Assembly: GCF_905397375.1 (NCBI RefSeq)
Contig: NZ_CAJPVG010000001.1
Span: 992,001-1,056,000, forward strand
Source of the DNA: Ralstonia mannitolilytica
GTDB lineage: Bacteria > Pseudomonadota > Gammaproteobacteria > Burkholderiales > Burkholderiaceae
Length of the DNA: 64,000 nt
Direction: 5' to 3'
This document shows positions 16,819 to 25,669 of this stretch, piece by piece. How positions within the stretch are numbered: position 1 is the stretch's first letter; every line of letters begins with the position of its first letter. Below the pieces are notes generated by a model, which was not told the DNA's origin, ran no database searches, and saw nothing but the letters and a program-made list of their open reading frames with translations. Both the position numbers and the translations under genes were made by a program.

Positions 16819-17421
16819 ATGTCCAAGCCAACCCTGCGCAGCATCCTCGGTGCAAGCGCGCCGGCATCGCTTCCCGCCCGGCGCACGGCGCTGCTCGTGA
16901 TCGATTTCCAGGATGAGTACTTCACCGGCGCGCTGCCCGTTCCCGACGGCGTGCAGGCGCTGGCCCATGCGAACGCGTTGATCGACGTTGCCGACCGGCA
17001 GGGCTGGCAGGTCGTGCACGTCCAGCACGTGGCGCCGGCTCAGGCGCCCATCTTCTCGCGGCATGCCGCCATGCATGCGGACGTCCGCCAGCGGCCCGGC
17101 CACCGCCTCGTGCAGAAGAGCGCGGTCAGCGTGTTTGCCGGCACCGGCCTGGCCGATGAACTGAAGCGCGACGGCATGACGCATCTGGTCATATGCGGCC
17201 TCATGACGCACGCCTGCGTGGCCGGCGCCGCGCGCGATGCCGTGCCGGCCGGGTTCGAGGTGATCGTCGTGGACGATGCCTGCGCCACGCGCGATATCGT
17301 GGTCGACGAACGGATCAGCGTGTCGCACGATGAGCTGCATCGTGCTGCGCTGGCGGAGATTGCCGACACATTCGGCACGGTCATGCGCACGCGCGAGGTG
17401 ATGGCGCTTCAGGCGGCGTAG
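16819..17421 (+). CDS. Isochorismatase-like cysteine hydrolase
   Basis: A 200-residue protein. ATG 16819 is preferred over the upstream in-frame start because AGGAG lies six bases before it. The family triad is visible: Asp in LLVIDFQDEYF, Lys in LVQKSAVSVF and Cys in GLMTHACVAGAARDA. These are the catalytic residues of nicotinamidase/isochorismatase-fold amidohydrolases. The fold includes enzymes acting on small amides, so the substrate cannot be named. A LysR regulator follows on the same strand 81 bp downstream; linkage to it is possible. Length is normal for the family. Confidence 0.88.
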   Translation: MSKPTLRSILGASAPASLPARRTALLVIDFQDEYFTGALPVPDGVQALAHANALIDVADRQGWQVVHVQHVAPAQAPIFSRHAAMHADVRQRPGHRLVQKSAVSVFAGTGLADELKRDGMTHLVICGLMTHACVAGAARDAVPAGFEVIVVDDACATRDIVVDERISVSHDELHRAALAEIADTFGTVMRTREVMALQAA

Positions 17422-17502
17422 GGCGCGGGCGCGCGTGATAGCATCCGACGCCTCGGCTACACGGGCGGCCAGGCACACGGTGCCTGCCGAGCCCATTCGA
17501 CC

Positions 17503-18396
17503 ATGGACCAGTTGCTTGCCATGCGTGTGTTCTGCGCCATCGTGGAGGCGCAAGGGTTTTCCGCTGCGGCGGAGCGCCTGGACAGCACGCATTCCTCAGT
17601 GTCCCGCCAGCTCAAGCGGCTCGAAGCCGAACTGGGCGTACAGCTGCTCAATCGCACGACGCGCCGCTTCTCGCTCACCGCGGCCGGACAGCGCTATCAC
17701 GAAGCCTGCGTCGACATCCTCGCGCGCGTGGACGCTGCCTCGCAGGCCATGGCAAACGAGCATCAGCGCGTTGCCGGCACCCTGCGCGTGAGCGTACCGC
17801 TGGCCATCGGCACGCTCGAGCTCGACGATTGGCTGCCGGCCTTCCAGCAGCGTTACCCCGATATCCGCCTCGATCTGTCCTGCAGCGACGAGATGGTCGA
17901 CCTCGTTGCGGAAGGCGTTGACGTGGCTCTGCGGATCAGCCGGCCCCTGGGCGACAGCAGCCTGATGGCGAAGCCGCTGGCCGAATCCAGCATCGTGCTG
18001 GTGGCATCGCCGGCATATCTCGCCAGGCGCGGGCTGCCCACGACGCCGCAAGCCCTCGGCCAGCACGAGCTGATCGCGTTCTCGGGCTCGCGGACGGCCG
18101 CCGAATGGTCGATTGAAACCGCGCAGGGCACCACCGTGTCCGTTTCCGTGGGAGGGCGGCTGACGACGGATGCGATTACCGCCGCCTATGCCGCCGCGCT
18201 CTCGGGCGTCGGCATTGCCGCCTTCACATGGAATACCGTGCGGCCGGCGATGGCGCGTGGGCACCTCGTGCACGTGCTGCCGGGCTGCACGCTCGGCCGC
18301 CGCATCTACTACGCGCTCTATCCGCATACCCGCCATGTAGCGCCCAAGGTCCGGGCCTTCGTCGACTACATGAGCGAGCACTATCGCGCCCGTTAG
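17503..18396 (+). CDS. LysR-family transcriptional regulator
   Basis: A 297-residue regulator with the N-terminal winged helix MDQLLAMRVFCAIVEAQGFSAAAERLDSTHSSVSRQLKRLE and the usual linker helix. The substrate-binding domain begins GTLRVSVPLAIGTLELDDWLPAF, as in the CrgA/PA0477-like branch. Length and domain order are standard. The gene directly upstream, an isochorismatase-like hydrolase, runs in the same direction, unlike the usual divergent arrangement of LysR genes with their targets, so the target is uncertain. Confidence 0.92.
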   Translation: MDQLLAMRVFCAIVEAQGFSAAAERLDSTHSSVSRQLKRLEAELGVQLLNRTTRRFSLTAAGQRYHEACVDILARVDAASQAMANEHQRVAGTLRVSVPLAIGTLELDDWLPAFQQRYPDIRLDLSCSDEMVDLVAEGVDVALRISRPLGDSSLMAKPLAESSIVLVASPAYLARRGLPTTPQALGQHELIAFSGSRTAAEWSIETAQGTTVSVSVGGRLTTDAITAAYAAALSGVGIAAFTWNTVRPAMARGHLVHVLPGCTLGRRIYYALYPHTRHVAPKVRAFVDYMSEHYRAR

Positions 18397-18436
18397 CAGG
18401 CGCCTTGCGGGCGCGGCAGCACGGACGCGGCCTGTG

Positions 18437-19273
18437 TCAGGCAGGCGTAAAGAACCGCTCGTGCAGCTCTTCCAGCCCCAGCGTGCTGATCACCTCGTTC
18501 AGGCGCTCGGTGGCGCGGCGGCGCGGCAGGTTCTTGTACTGCGCGATGATCAGTTCGTTCTTCATCGAGTGCTCCCAGCCGACGAGCTCGGTCACGCTCA
18601 CCTGATAGCCGTGCGCTTCGAGCTGCAGGCAGCGCAGCACGTTCGTGACCTGGCTGCCGAATTCGCGCGTGTGCAGCGGGTGGCGCCAGATTTCGGTAAG
18701 CGCGTTGCCAAGCGACTTGCTCTTGTTCTTGCGCAGCACGCCCGCCACCTCGGCCTGGCAGCAGGGCACGAGCACGATGTATTTGGCCTTCTTTTCGAGT
18801 GCGAAGCGGATCGCATCGTCCGTGGCGGTGTTGCAGGCATGCAGCGCGGTGACGATGTCCACCGTGGCGGGCAGCTGGTCCGATGTGATCGACTCCGCCA
18901 CCGACAGGTTCAGGAACGACATTCCCTTGAACCCGAGCCGCGCGGCCAGCTCGGTCGATTTGGCGACCAGCTCTTCGCGCGTTTCGATGCCGTAGATGTG
19001 CGAGGTGCCGTCACCGGGGTGTTCCTTGCAGAACAGGTCGTACAGGATGAAGCCGAGGTACGACTTGCCGGCGCCGTGATCGACCAGCGAGACGTGGCCC
19101 TTGGCCTGTTGCACATCGGCCATCAGCGGTTCGATGAACTGGAACAGGTGGTAGACCTGCTTGAGCTTGCGCCGGCTGTCCTGGTTCATCTTGCCGTCGC
19201 GCGTGAGGATGTGCAGTTCCTTGAGCAGCTCGATGGACTGGTTGGGGCGGATTTCGTGGGTCTTGTTGGACAT
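18437..19273 (-). CDS. Class I SAM-dependent methyltransferase (Methyltransf_32 type)
   Basis: A 278-residue protein; ATG 19273 gives MSNKTHEIRPNQS, with an alternative start at 19294. The SAM loop is VDHGAGKSYLGFILYDLF, and later motifs are VTALHACNTATDDAIRFAL and VLVPCCQAEV, with a Cys-Cys pair. This combination (GAGK, LHAC, PCC) matches the group that includes TRM13-like and GSTCD-like proteins, several of which modify tRNA. The target here is not known. It is cytoplasmic, standing alone between a LysR gene (convergent) and a flavoprotein gene (divergent). Confidence 0.8.
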   Translation of the reverse strand: MSNKTHEIRPNQSIELLKELHILTRDGKMNQDSRRKLKQVYHLFQFIEPLMADVQQAKGHVSLVDHGAGKSYLGFILYDLFCKEHPGDGTSHIYGIETREELVAKSTELAARLGFKGMSFLNLSVAESITSDQLPATVDIVTALHACNTATDDAIRFALEKKAKYIVLVPCCQAEVAGVLRKNKSKSLGNALTEIWRHPLHTREFGSQVTNVLRCLQLEAHGYQVSVTELVGWEHSMKNELIIAQYKNLPRRRATERLNEVISTLGLEELHERFFTPA

Positions 19274-19485
19274 CGTGGGACAGCCTGGCGGCATGCGGCG
19301 CCATGGGCGCAGGCGCAGTGCCTGAAGGAATACGCGGGTGAAGGCGTGAGTTTACCGAAAAGCAGCTCACCGCACGGGAGCCGGCCCGCACGCGGACGAT
19401 GGGGCACGTCGATTGCAGGCCATCGCGACAGGATGGGACAATGGCGCCCCCCCGCTTGCCCGCGGTGCTCCGGACCTTTCTTCGC

Positions 19486-20745
19486 ATGCCCGAATCGCAA
19501 AACGCTCCGCAAGTCGCCATTATCGGCGCCGGCCCCGCCGGCCTGATGGCGGCAGAAGTCCTGTCTCGCCAAGGCGTGCGCGTCGACGTGTTCGATGCCA
19601 TGCCGTCGGCTGGGCGCAAGTTCCTGCTGGCGGGCATCGGCGGGATGAACATCACGCACTCCGAACCGCTCGACGCGTTTGTCGGCCGGTATCGCGCACG
19701 GCGGGATGTGCTCGCGCCGCTCATCCAGCGCCTGAGCCCGGACGCGTTGCGCGGATGGATCCACGGACTGGGCATCGACACGTTCGTGGGCACCTCGGGC
19801 CGCGTGTTCCCGACCGAGATGAAGGCCGCGCCGTTGCTGCGTGCCTGGCTGCATCGGTTGCGCGAGGCCGGCGTGAAGCTGTACATGCGGCATCGCTGGA
19901 CGGGCTGGGCAGAGCCCTCGCAGCACGCGCACGTGCTGCGTTTCGATACGCCCGACGGCGAGCGGCTCGTACCGGCGGACGCCGTGGTGCTGGCCACGGG
20001 CGGCGGAAGCTGGCCGCGCCTCGGTTCAGACGGTGCATGGGTGCCGTTGCTGCAGGCGCGCGGCGTGCACGTGGTGCCGCTGCAGCCGGCCAATTGCGGG
20101 TTCGACGCCGATTGGAGCCCGTTCTTTCAGGAGCGCTTTGCGGGCCAGCCGGTCAAGTCCGTGGCGATCGGGCTGCCGTCCGGTGATGACGGCGCGATGC
20201 AGTTTCGCCAGGGCGAGTTCGTTGTCACGCAGACGGGCATTGAAGGCAGCCTCGTCTATGCACTGGCGGCACCGATCCGCGAGGTGTTGTCAGCGCATGG
20301 CGAAGCGACGATCTGGCTGGACCTCGCGCCCGGGTGGAGCGCGCAGCGCGTCCTGGATGCGGTGAAGCACCCGCGCGGCTCCCGCTCGATGTCGAGCCAT
20401 CTGCAGAGCAAGCTGAACATCACCGGCGTGAAGCTCGGCCTGCTGCGCGAGTGCCTGTCGAAAGAGGCCTTTGCCGACCTTGCCCAATTGGCAAACGCCA
20501 TCAAGGCGCTGCCGCTGCGGCTCACCCGCGCCCGGCCCATCGACGAGGCGATCAGCAGCGCCGGAGGCGTGGCCTTCGAGGCGCTGAACGCCAGTCTGAT
20601 GATCGAGCGCCTGCCCGGCGTGTTCTGCGCAGGCGAGATGCTCGACTGGGAAGCGCCGACGGGCGGCTATCTGCTGACAGCGTGCTTTGCGACGGGTGCT
20701 GCAGCCGGCCAGGGCGTGCTCGACTACCTGGCAACGCCGCGCTGA
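19486..20745 (+). CDS. BaiN/HI0933-family FAD-dependent flavoprotein (TIGR03862 type)
   Basis: A 419-residue flavoprotein. ATG 19486 is used because the FAD-binding strand starts right after it (QVAIIGAGPAGLMAAEVLSRQG); earlier in-frame ATGs at 19399 and 19441 are possible. Other signatures are AGRKFLLAGIGGMNITHSEP, VLATGGGSWPRLGSDG and the C-terminal AGEMLDWEAPTGGYLLTACFATG, characteristic of the HI0933/BaiN family of putative NAD(P)/FAD oxidoreductases. Its reaction is not established; BaiN itself has been linked to bile acid reduction, which need not apply here. It is divergent from the methyltransferase and convergent with the next. Confidence 0.85.
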   Translation: MPESQNAPQVAIIGAGPAGLMAAEVLSRQGVRVDVFDAMPSAGRKFLLAGIGGMNITHSEPLDAFVGRYRARRDVLAPLIQRLSPDALRGWIHGLGIDTFVGTSGRVFPTEMKAAPLLRAWLHRLREAGVKLYMRHRWTGWAEPSQHAHVLRFDTPDGERLVPADAVVLATGGGSWPRLGSDGAWVPLLQARGVHVVPLQPANCGFDADWSPFFQERFAGQPVKSVAIGLPSGDDGAMQFRQGEFVVTQTGIEGSLVYALAAPIREVLSAHGEATIWLDLAPGWSAQRVLDAVKHPRGSRSMSSHLQSKLNITGVKLGLLRECLSKEAFADLAQLANAIKALPLRLTRARPIDEAISSAGGVAFEALNASLMIERLPGVFCAGEMLDWEAPTGGYLLTACFATGAAAGQGVLDYLATPR

Positions 20746-20749
20746 AGGC

Positions 20750-21880
20750 CTAGCGCGCTTTCAGCCGCCACAACGACGTGACCTCGGCAACGCGCGCCTG
20801 ATGAAGCGGGTCTGCCGGGTCGGAAGCCTTGGGGTGCCTGGGTTTGATGTCGTCGCGGCCGATGACCTGCAGGCCGGCCGCGTCGATCATCGCGAACAGG
20901 GCATCGCGCGTGCGCAGGCCGAGGTGTTCGGCAAAGTCCGAGAGGATCAGCCAGCCTTCGCCATCGGGCTCCAGATGCGCGGTGAGCCCTTCCAGGAAAC
21001 CGCGCAGCATGCGGTTGTCCGGGTCATATACGGCGCGCTCGACCGGAGAGCTCGGCCGCGCCGGCAGCCACGGCGGGTTGCAGACGATGAGCGGCGCCCG
21101 GCCTTCGGGAAAAAGGTCCGCTTCCACCACCTCTACCTGGCCCTGCAGGCCGAGGCGCGCCACATTCTCGCGCGCGCAGGCCAGGGCTCGCGCGTCCTGA
21201 TCGGTACCGACCACGCGCTTCACGCCGCGCTTGGCCAGCACCGCTGCCAGCACACCCGTGCCTGTGCCAATGTCGAATGCAAGTGCCCTTGACGGAAGCG
21301 GCGCCCGCGCTACCAGGTCGATGTATTCGCCGCGCACCGGCGAGAACACGCCGTAATGCGGGTGAATGCGTTCACCGCCCAGCGCGGGAATCTCGACACC
21401 CTTCTTGCGCCATTCATGCGCGCCGATCAGCCCCAGCAGCTCGCGCAGCGAGACGACTGAAGCCCCGTTGCTCGTGCCGTACGCCTCGGTGCAGGCCTCG
21501 CGCACGTCGGGGGCACGCCGCAGCGGGACCGCGTAGTCCGCCTCCAGCGGGATCAGCAGCATGCCCAGCGTGCGCGCTCGTTGCGACTGCGCTTGCCGGT
21601 GCAGGTTGAAAGCGTCGACGGGCGAGGTGGCCTGCTTGCGCGGCTTGCGTTCGGTGCGGCGCGCCATCGCCTGCAGCAGCTGGCGCGCGTTGTGGAAGTC
21701 GCCTCGCCAGAGCAGCGCCGTGCCTTCGCAGGCCAGGCGGTAGGCCGCATCGGCGGTGGTGCGGTCATCGGCAATGACGACGCGCCTGGGCGGCGGGTTG
21801 CCGGCTTCGGAGCGCCACAGGGTGGTATGGACGGCGCCGGTTTCAGCGTCGGTCCAGGAAAGGGTGGGGAGGTCGGTCAC
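20750..21880 (-). CDS. Class I SAM-dependent methyltransferase with NPPW motif
   Basis: A 376-residue protein starting at GTG 21880. The C-terminal half is a methyltransferase: SAM motif LAFDIGTGTGVLAAVLAKRG, acidic loop GTDQDARALACARENV, and the catalytic motif IVCNPPWLPA near residue 260. NPPY/NPPW is found in enzymes methylating a planar NH2 group, such as RlmG/RsmC rRNA and PrmC glutamine methyltransferases. The N-terminal 150 residues are a separate module without a recognised motif. It is most likely an rRNA or protein N-methyltransferase. It converges with the flavoprotein gene, stops four bases apart. Confidence 0.85.
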   Translation of the reverse strand: MTDLPTLSWTDAETGAVHTTLWRSEAGNPPPRRVVIADDRTTADAAYRLACEGTALLWRGDFHNARQLLQAMARRTERKPRKQATSPVDAFNLHRQAQSQRARTLGMLLIPLEADYAVPLRRAPDVREACTEAYGTSNGASVVSLRELLGLIGAHEWRKKGVEIPALGGERIHPHYGVFSPVRGEYIDLVARAPLPSRALAFDIGTGTGVLAAVLAKRGVKRVVGTDQDARALACARENVARLGLQGQVEVVEADLFPEGRAPLIVCNPPWLPARPSSPVERAVYDPDNRMLRGFLEGLTAHLEPDGEGWLILSDFAEHLGLRTRDALFAMIDAAGLQVIGRDDIKPRHPKASDPADPLHQARVAEVTSLWRLKAR

Positions 21881-22126
21881 GGGAATTGCCAGGTACGGTG
21901 CGCAGGCGCGCGCGGGGGAGTCGGCATCGCGCCGGATTGGGCGACACGATACCGCTCATGGTGCAAACGCACAATGCGCACGGCAGTCGCCTGCAGATGC
22001 GGCATGACGGCCTGGCCCGAGACGGTTTGATCGACATCAGACCGGCTGGCCGCTTCACGCCTACATCGATCGGGCGAACCATTTCCTATACTGCCCATTC
22101 TGTCTTCTACCCCGAACAGTGAAACC

Positions 22127-22780
22127 GTGAACGCTGCGCCAGCCGATATCCTGCGGGCCGTCGTCAACGGCAAATATGGGCAAGCCGATGCTGATCTGGT
22201 CGGCGACGATGCCGAGTCGGTTCGCATGGCCTACTACCGCTATTGGTCGGATTGTGGAAAACCCCATTCCGAATTCCACCGCTGCCTTGCGCGTGCAATT
22301 TTTGCCAATGATGGGATCCAGCTGTGGTTCGTTCGACCGGCGCTGGCCGCGATGCTGGGTGCATTGGACCGACCCGTCGAAGTGAACGATGCGCCCACTT
22401 CCCGGCCTGCCCGCACGCCCCCGCCCGCGATTGAGGTCCCACGCCTTCTTTCCTGGAACGGGGCGTCAGCGGCGCCTGAGTGGGCCGGGTTCGGGCGGTA
22501 TGGAGGTTGCTCCCCGAATCGTCGCGATGGTCTCGCAATGACTATGGAAACCACATCCCAGCTAGACGGCTATCTCGTCACCTGCGATTCCGAACTGTTG
22601 GAATCGCCTTATTTCCGTGTCTCCTGGAGTGCCATTCCGGAAGGGAAGTTTGCGCCGGGCAGGCCCCTGGGCGAGTCGTACATCTGTCGCGCGAAAACCG
22701 ACGAGGAGGCGCTGGCGACGGTGCGGCAGCGCGCGCGCCTGATGATCCGCAAGGTGCACGCGGAAATGACCGAGGAGTAA
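22127..22780 (+). CDS. Protein of unknown function sharing a YYRYW domain with the next gene
   Basis: A 217-residue ORF starting at GTG 22127. Residues about 30-75 (MAYYRYWSDCGKPHSEFHRCLARAIFANDGIQLWFVRPALAAML) closely parallel the small protein encoded at 22909, so the two share an unrecognised domain. A Pro-rich linker follows. The last 80 residues (from an internal ATG at 22537) form a second module, YLVTCDSELLESPYFRVSW, which might be a separate gene. No membrane segment, signal or catalytic motif is seen. I cannot name a function. Confidence 0.6.
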   Translation: MNAAPADILRAVVNGKYGQADADLVGDDAESVRMAYYRYWSDCGKPHSEFHRCLARAIFANDGIQLWFVRPALAAMLGALDRPVEVNDAPTSRPARTPPPAIEVPRLLSWNGASAAPEWAGFGRYGGCSPNRRDGLAMTMETTSQLDGYLVTCDSELLESPYFRVSWSAIPEGKFAPGRPLGESYICRAKTDEEALATVRQRARLMIRKVHAEMTEE

Positions 22781-22908
22781 CCGTTCGACGCCTGCGGGAG
22801 GCCTTGGCGGAAAGGGACCGCGGAGGCGCGCTGTTCCCTTGGGCGCGGACCGTGGGCGCGGCGTCCCTTCCGGTGACGCCAGGCCGCTGCTGGAGACAGG
22901 AGCGAACA

Positions 22909-23172
22909 ATGGCCACGTCCTCTGACAAAGCCCTCGAGGCGCTGTGCAGGCAGATCGAACAGCATTACAAGAGCGGCGCGCATATCGTCACGGGCGCCGA
23001 CGCTGAAGCCATCCGGAGCGGTTATTACCGATACTGGGTCGGATGCGGCAAGCCGGAGACGAAGCTGCATTCGAGAATCGCGAGGTCCGTGTATGCGCAG
23101 GACGGCGTTCATCTGGCACTGCTGCGTCCCGCGCTAGCGGAGCTGAGGGGGATAGCGCAGCACGTTCGGTGA
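22909..23172 (+). CDS. Small protein of unknown function, paralogue of the upstream N-terminal domain
   Basis: An 87-residue protein starting at ATG 22909, preceded by AGGAG (22899-22903 area). The central stretch RSGYYRYWVGCGKPETKLHSRIARSVYAQDGVHLALLRPALAEL aligns with residues 30-75 of the preceding gene, including the conserved Tyr-Tyr-Arg-Tyr-Trp, Cys-Gly-Lys-Pro and Arg-Pro-Ala-Leu positions. It consists almost only of that domain. The gene is followed at once by a two-tier hairpin. Function unknown. Confidence 0.65.
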   Translation: MATSSDKALEALCRQIEQHYKSGAHIVTGADAEAIRSGYYRYWVGCGKPETKLHSRIARSVYAQDGVHLALLRPALAELRGIAQHVR

Positions 23173-23177
23173 GCGGT

Positions 23178-23239
23178 GTGGTGCCTATTCTGCGAACGGC
23201 AGTTTGCTTGCTGCCGTCCTGCTGGGATAGGGGCACCAC
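23178..23239 (+). terminator. Two-tier stem-loop after the small paralogue gene
   Basis: Outer arms GTGGTGCCTAT (23178-23188) and ATAGGGGCACCAC (23227-23239, two extra bases) enclose an inner perfect stem ACGGCAG/CTGCCGT (23196-23217). It begins five bases after the stop. It probably ends transcription; a structured RNA is an alternative. There is no T-run. Confidence 0.5.
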
Positions 23240-23328
23240 GAGCGGCGGGCCGGCGAGGGGCGGGCCACCGCGTTCCGCCTGCGTCCGGCGCCGCCCCGCA
23301 ACACCACTGCGGCTCGCCGGCTGGCGCC

Positions 23329-23838
23329 CTACGCCGGAGGGTCAGCAGGGCCGATCGCGGCATTCGCCAACGCAAAGCTCACGGCTTGGTCGGTGGTGGC
23401 GACGCCCAAACGATGGCGCGCCTTTCGCAGATGGTTCTCTACGGTTCGTTCGGACAGCCCCAAAGCAGCCGCAATTTCGGCTTGACGCCGACCCGCGGCA
23501 ATCCACTGGAGGATTTCACGCTCGCGACGTGAAAGGCCCGCAGAAAGGAGCGGAGTCGGGTGGCCGTCTATGCGTTTTCGAGCAGCGCGGAAAGCGGCCG
23601 CGCCGACCTGGCTCAGAAGGATGCGCGCTTCGGGGCTGCTATCAATGTGCTTGCCGCCAAGGCTCACCGCACCTTCAAGGCCGGTTGGGCCGAAGACTGG
23701 TATCTGGAGGCCGTGGACACCGTCGCCGCGCGGGTGCCTGACGACGCTATAGCGTTCTTCACGAGCGTTCTCGTGCTTCGTCCAGAAGAAGGGCTCGTTT
23801 AGATCGAGAAAATGCCGGGTCACTGGGCAGACTTGCAT
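23329..23838 (-). pseudogene. LuxR-family regulator, 5' part missing (fused to hchA fragment)
   Basis: The C-terminal helix-turn-helix is complete: LSAGLSRREREILQWIAAGRRQAEIAAALGLSERTVENHLRKARHRLG. Upstream, about 90 residues match the second half of an autoinducer-binding-like domain (GLQIPVFGPTGLEGAVSLGG). Intact members have about 230-250 residues with another 70-90 before this. Here the frame runs on past 23838 to about 23895 without a start and meets the hchA remnant. The regulator therefore has lost its N-terminal ligand-binding half. It might be expressed from ATG 23838 as a bare HTH protein, but a decayed gene is more likely. Confidence 0.7.
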
Positions 23839-23879
23839 ATACCGGGTTGCGGTGACTTCCGTCCCGTCGCCGACCCAGT

Positions 23880-24194
23880 CTTGTCCGGGTTGCCGGATAG
23901 CGTTGCAACATCGAACTCGAACCCTGCCTGGTCGAGGTGATACATCGGCAAGAGCGTTTCAACCGGATGGTTGCCCGTAGAGAAAAAGGTGCCGTTTGCG
24001 GTCAGCAGGTAGCGCTCGTCGGCCGCGATCAGTAGCACTTTCCGACGGCCTCCTCGATACGCTTCCGGATACACCGCATCCGAGAGGTTCGATTTTGGCG
24101 ACGTGAATTGCGAGAGCCAATAGGGTGACGGAAAGAAATGCGTGGCGTTCCGCGGGATCAGGTGTGGGCTGCTTGCTGTCTGGCTGAAGAGTCA
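23880..24194 (-). pseudogene. hchA: hchA (Hsp31 glyoxalase III/protein deglycase) remnant
   Basis: ATG 24194 opens MTLQPDSKQPTPDPAERHAF. A one-base insertion in the T-rich run near 24130-24140 then shifts the frame; in the next frame the protein continues as FPSPYWLSQFTSPKSNLSD, then VYPEAYRGGRRKVLLIAADERYLLTANG and STGNHPVETLLPMYHLDQAGFEFDVATLSG. These are clear equivalents of the N-terminal third of HchA. Similarity stops abruptly near 23885, before the catalytic Cys and most of the protein, where luxR sequence begins. It is thus doubly inactivated: frameshift plus 3' deletion. The recognition rests on my knowledge of E. coli HchA. Confidence 0.8.
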
Positions 24195-24790
24195 TGATGA
24201 GCTTCCTTCTCAGGTAGAGCGGTCCTGCAGCTTAGATTTCTCGTGTCGTTACCCCAAATGAGGGGCATCCCCCAACAAAGGCAGTGGGCGTATTTCCCGT
24301 CCAGAACTGAAATCATGTCCCGCTGGCTGAAAAGACGGCGAGGTCTTTGGCGCATCCTCCGGCAGGATGGACGGCGAGAAGGAAAGGATTGCGATATCCG
24401 CTCGTGACTTTTGGGGGCAACTCATCTTGGATGACCAAAGTTGCCCCGCGATTGGCCGGCTGCCAATGAACGGCAGCGGAAGAGAACAGACAACAATCGC
24501 CCGCAAAGCCTTGTAATACCGCGATTATTGAGTTTTGTGCCGTTGTTCAAATCGTGGCCAATGAATAAAGCATAAGCTGGCCACAACGCAGGGACACTTA
24601 TTCCGGCCGGTAGATGGGTGTGCAAAGCATAACCTGTCCTATCGGCACGGAATAAGGCATAACCTGTCCAAAATAAAATCTCTTCGCGCAACAACCCAGT
24701 ATTTTTCTTGTCTCGGTCGCTGTACCTAGCGCTAGCATGGGATGGTGTTCAAGAGGAAGCGCCGCTGACCAATGGCGGCGCATTGAGACC
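24195..24790. other. Non-coding left flank of the accessory island, 596 bp
   Basis: No ORF here resembles a protein family. It holds the presumed old hchA promoter side, a lower-GC stretch from about 24480 on, the three direct repeats at 24570-24669, and the palindrome CTAGCGCTAG (24726-24735) in front of the XRE-HAD gene, a possible operator for its HTH domain. No integrase or transposase gene is present. Confidence 0.5.
24570..24669 (+). repeat. Three spaced direct repeats (GCATAAcCTGtCC)
   Basis: Cores at 24570-24582 (GCATAAGCTGGCC), 24627-24639 (GCATAACCTGTCC) and 24657-24669 (GCATAACCTGTCC), each preceded by an A-rich block (AATAAA, GCAAA, AATAAG). They lie in the same orientation with spacings of 57 and 30 bp. 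Such arrays occur at transposon ends as transposase-binding sites or as operator clusters. With no transposase nearby, the role is open. Confidence 0.65.
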
Positions 24791-25669
24791 ATGTCAGAAG
24801 AGCCTCGGAAGTCCGGCAAGAATCCTCTGGCGAGTGAACTCCAGACATTGGGGCAGCTCGTACGCAGTCGGCGCGTGGGCAGCGAGTTGTCCGTCGAGGA
24901 CACGGCGGACTATTGCGGTATTGCAGTCGAGACGCTCTCCTGCCTCGAGAACGGGGAGCCGTCCAGAACAGACCAACTTTTCAAGGTATTGGAAGCACTG
25001 GGTTTGGCCATGATGGTTTTGCCGAGGTCAGATGCGGATATAGCGCTCCGTGCACTTGGGCATGCAGTGAACTGGCAGGCAACCTCGCTGACGGCGGAAG
25101 ACACGCTCAAAGTCACCCCACAGCCTGAGCTTGAGCAGCGCTCAGCCACCCCAACCCTGTTCGTCGACTACGACGGTACGCTCCACGCTGGTCACGCGTT
25201 GGTCGATACGACAACCGGCGAAGTGACGTTGGATTCAGGCAGACCATTGCTTGAGTACGCGCCGCTGCTGGCCGAAATGCTCGAGCCATACCCCGAGGTG
25301 GAAATCGTCCTCACAACCTCCTGGCTGCAGAAGCTGCCTTTGGACAAGGTCGTTTCGTATCTACCGCAAGAGCTAGGTCGACGGGTTGTGGGCACGACCC
25401 TCGGCATTAAGCCGCGACTGAGTTACGTCCTGGTCGGCTCCGAACGAACCCATATCATCACCAGCTACGTGTACGGCAAGGGCCTGCAAAACTGGATGGC
25501 GATTGACGATTCGGTGTATGGGGCTCTCCATTTTGGCCGTACACCAGGGGAATTTGTCGACCGATTTGTTCTTCTCGATTCGTCTCGTGGCATCAGCGAC
25601 GAGGAAGCTCAGCGACGTATTCGGGGTTGGCTTTCCAGCATCCACGGAGACAACAGGAGGGGGGAGTAA
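24791..25669 (+). CDS. XRE-type HTH fused to a HAD-superfamily domain
   Basis: A 292-residue protein from ATG 24791. Residues about 18-75 form an XRE/HipB-like helix-turn-helix (LVRSRRVGSELSVEDTADYCGIAVETLSCLENG, then LFKVLEALGLAM). Residues about 120-285 are a HAD hydrolase of the kind seen in RNA-repair Swiss-army-knife proteins: motif I FVDYDGTLHAG, motif II VLTTSW, and motif IV WMAIDDSVYG. All acidic residues for phosphate transfer are present. The fusion suggests a DNA-binding regulator that is also a phosphatase or nucleotidase. Its stop overlaps the next start (TAATG), indicating a coupled pair. It could be a toxin-antitoxin-like or defence module; this is not established. Confidence 0.8.
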   Translation: MSEEPRKSGKNPLASELQTLGQLVRSRRVGSELSVEDTADYCGIAVETLSCLENGEPSRTDQLFKVLEALGLAMMVLPRSDADIALRALGHAVNWQATSLTAEDTLKVTPQPELEQRSATPTLFVDYDGTLHAGHALVDTTTGEVTLDSGRPLLEYAPLLAEMLEPYPEVEIVLTTSWLQKLPLDKVVSYLPQELGRRVVGTTLGIKPRLSYVLVGSERTHIITSYVYGKGLQNWMAIDDSVYGALHFGRTPGEFVDRFVLLDSSRGISDEEAQRRIRGWLSSIHGDNRRGE

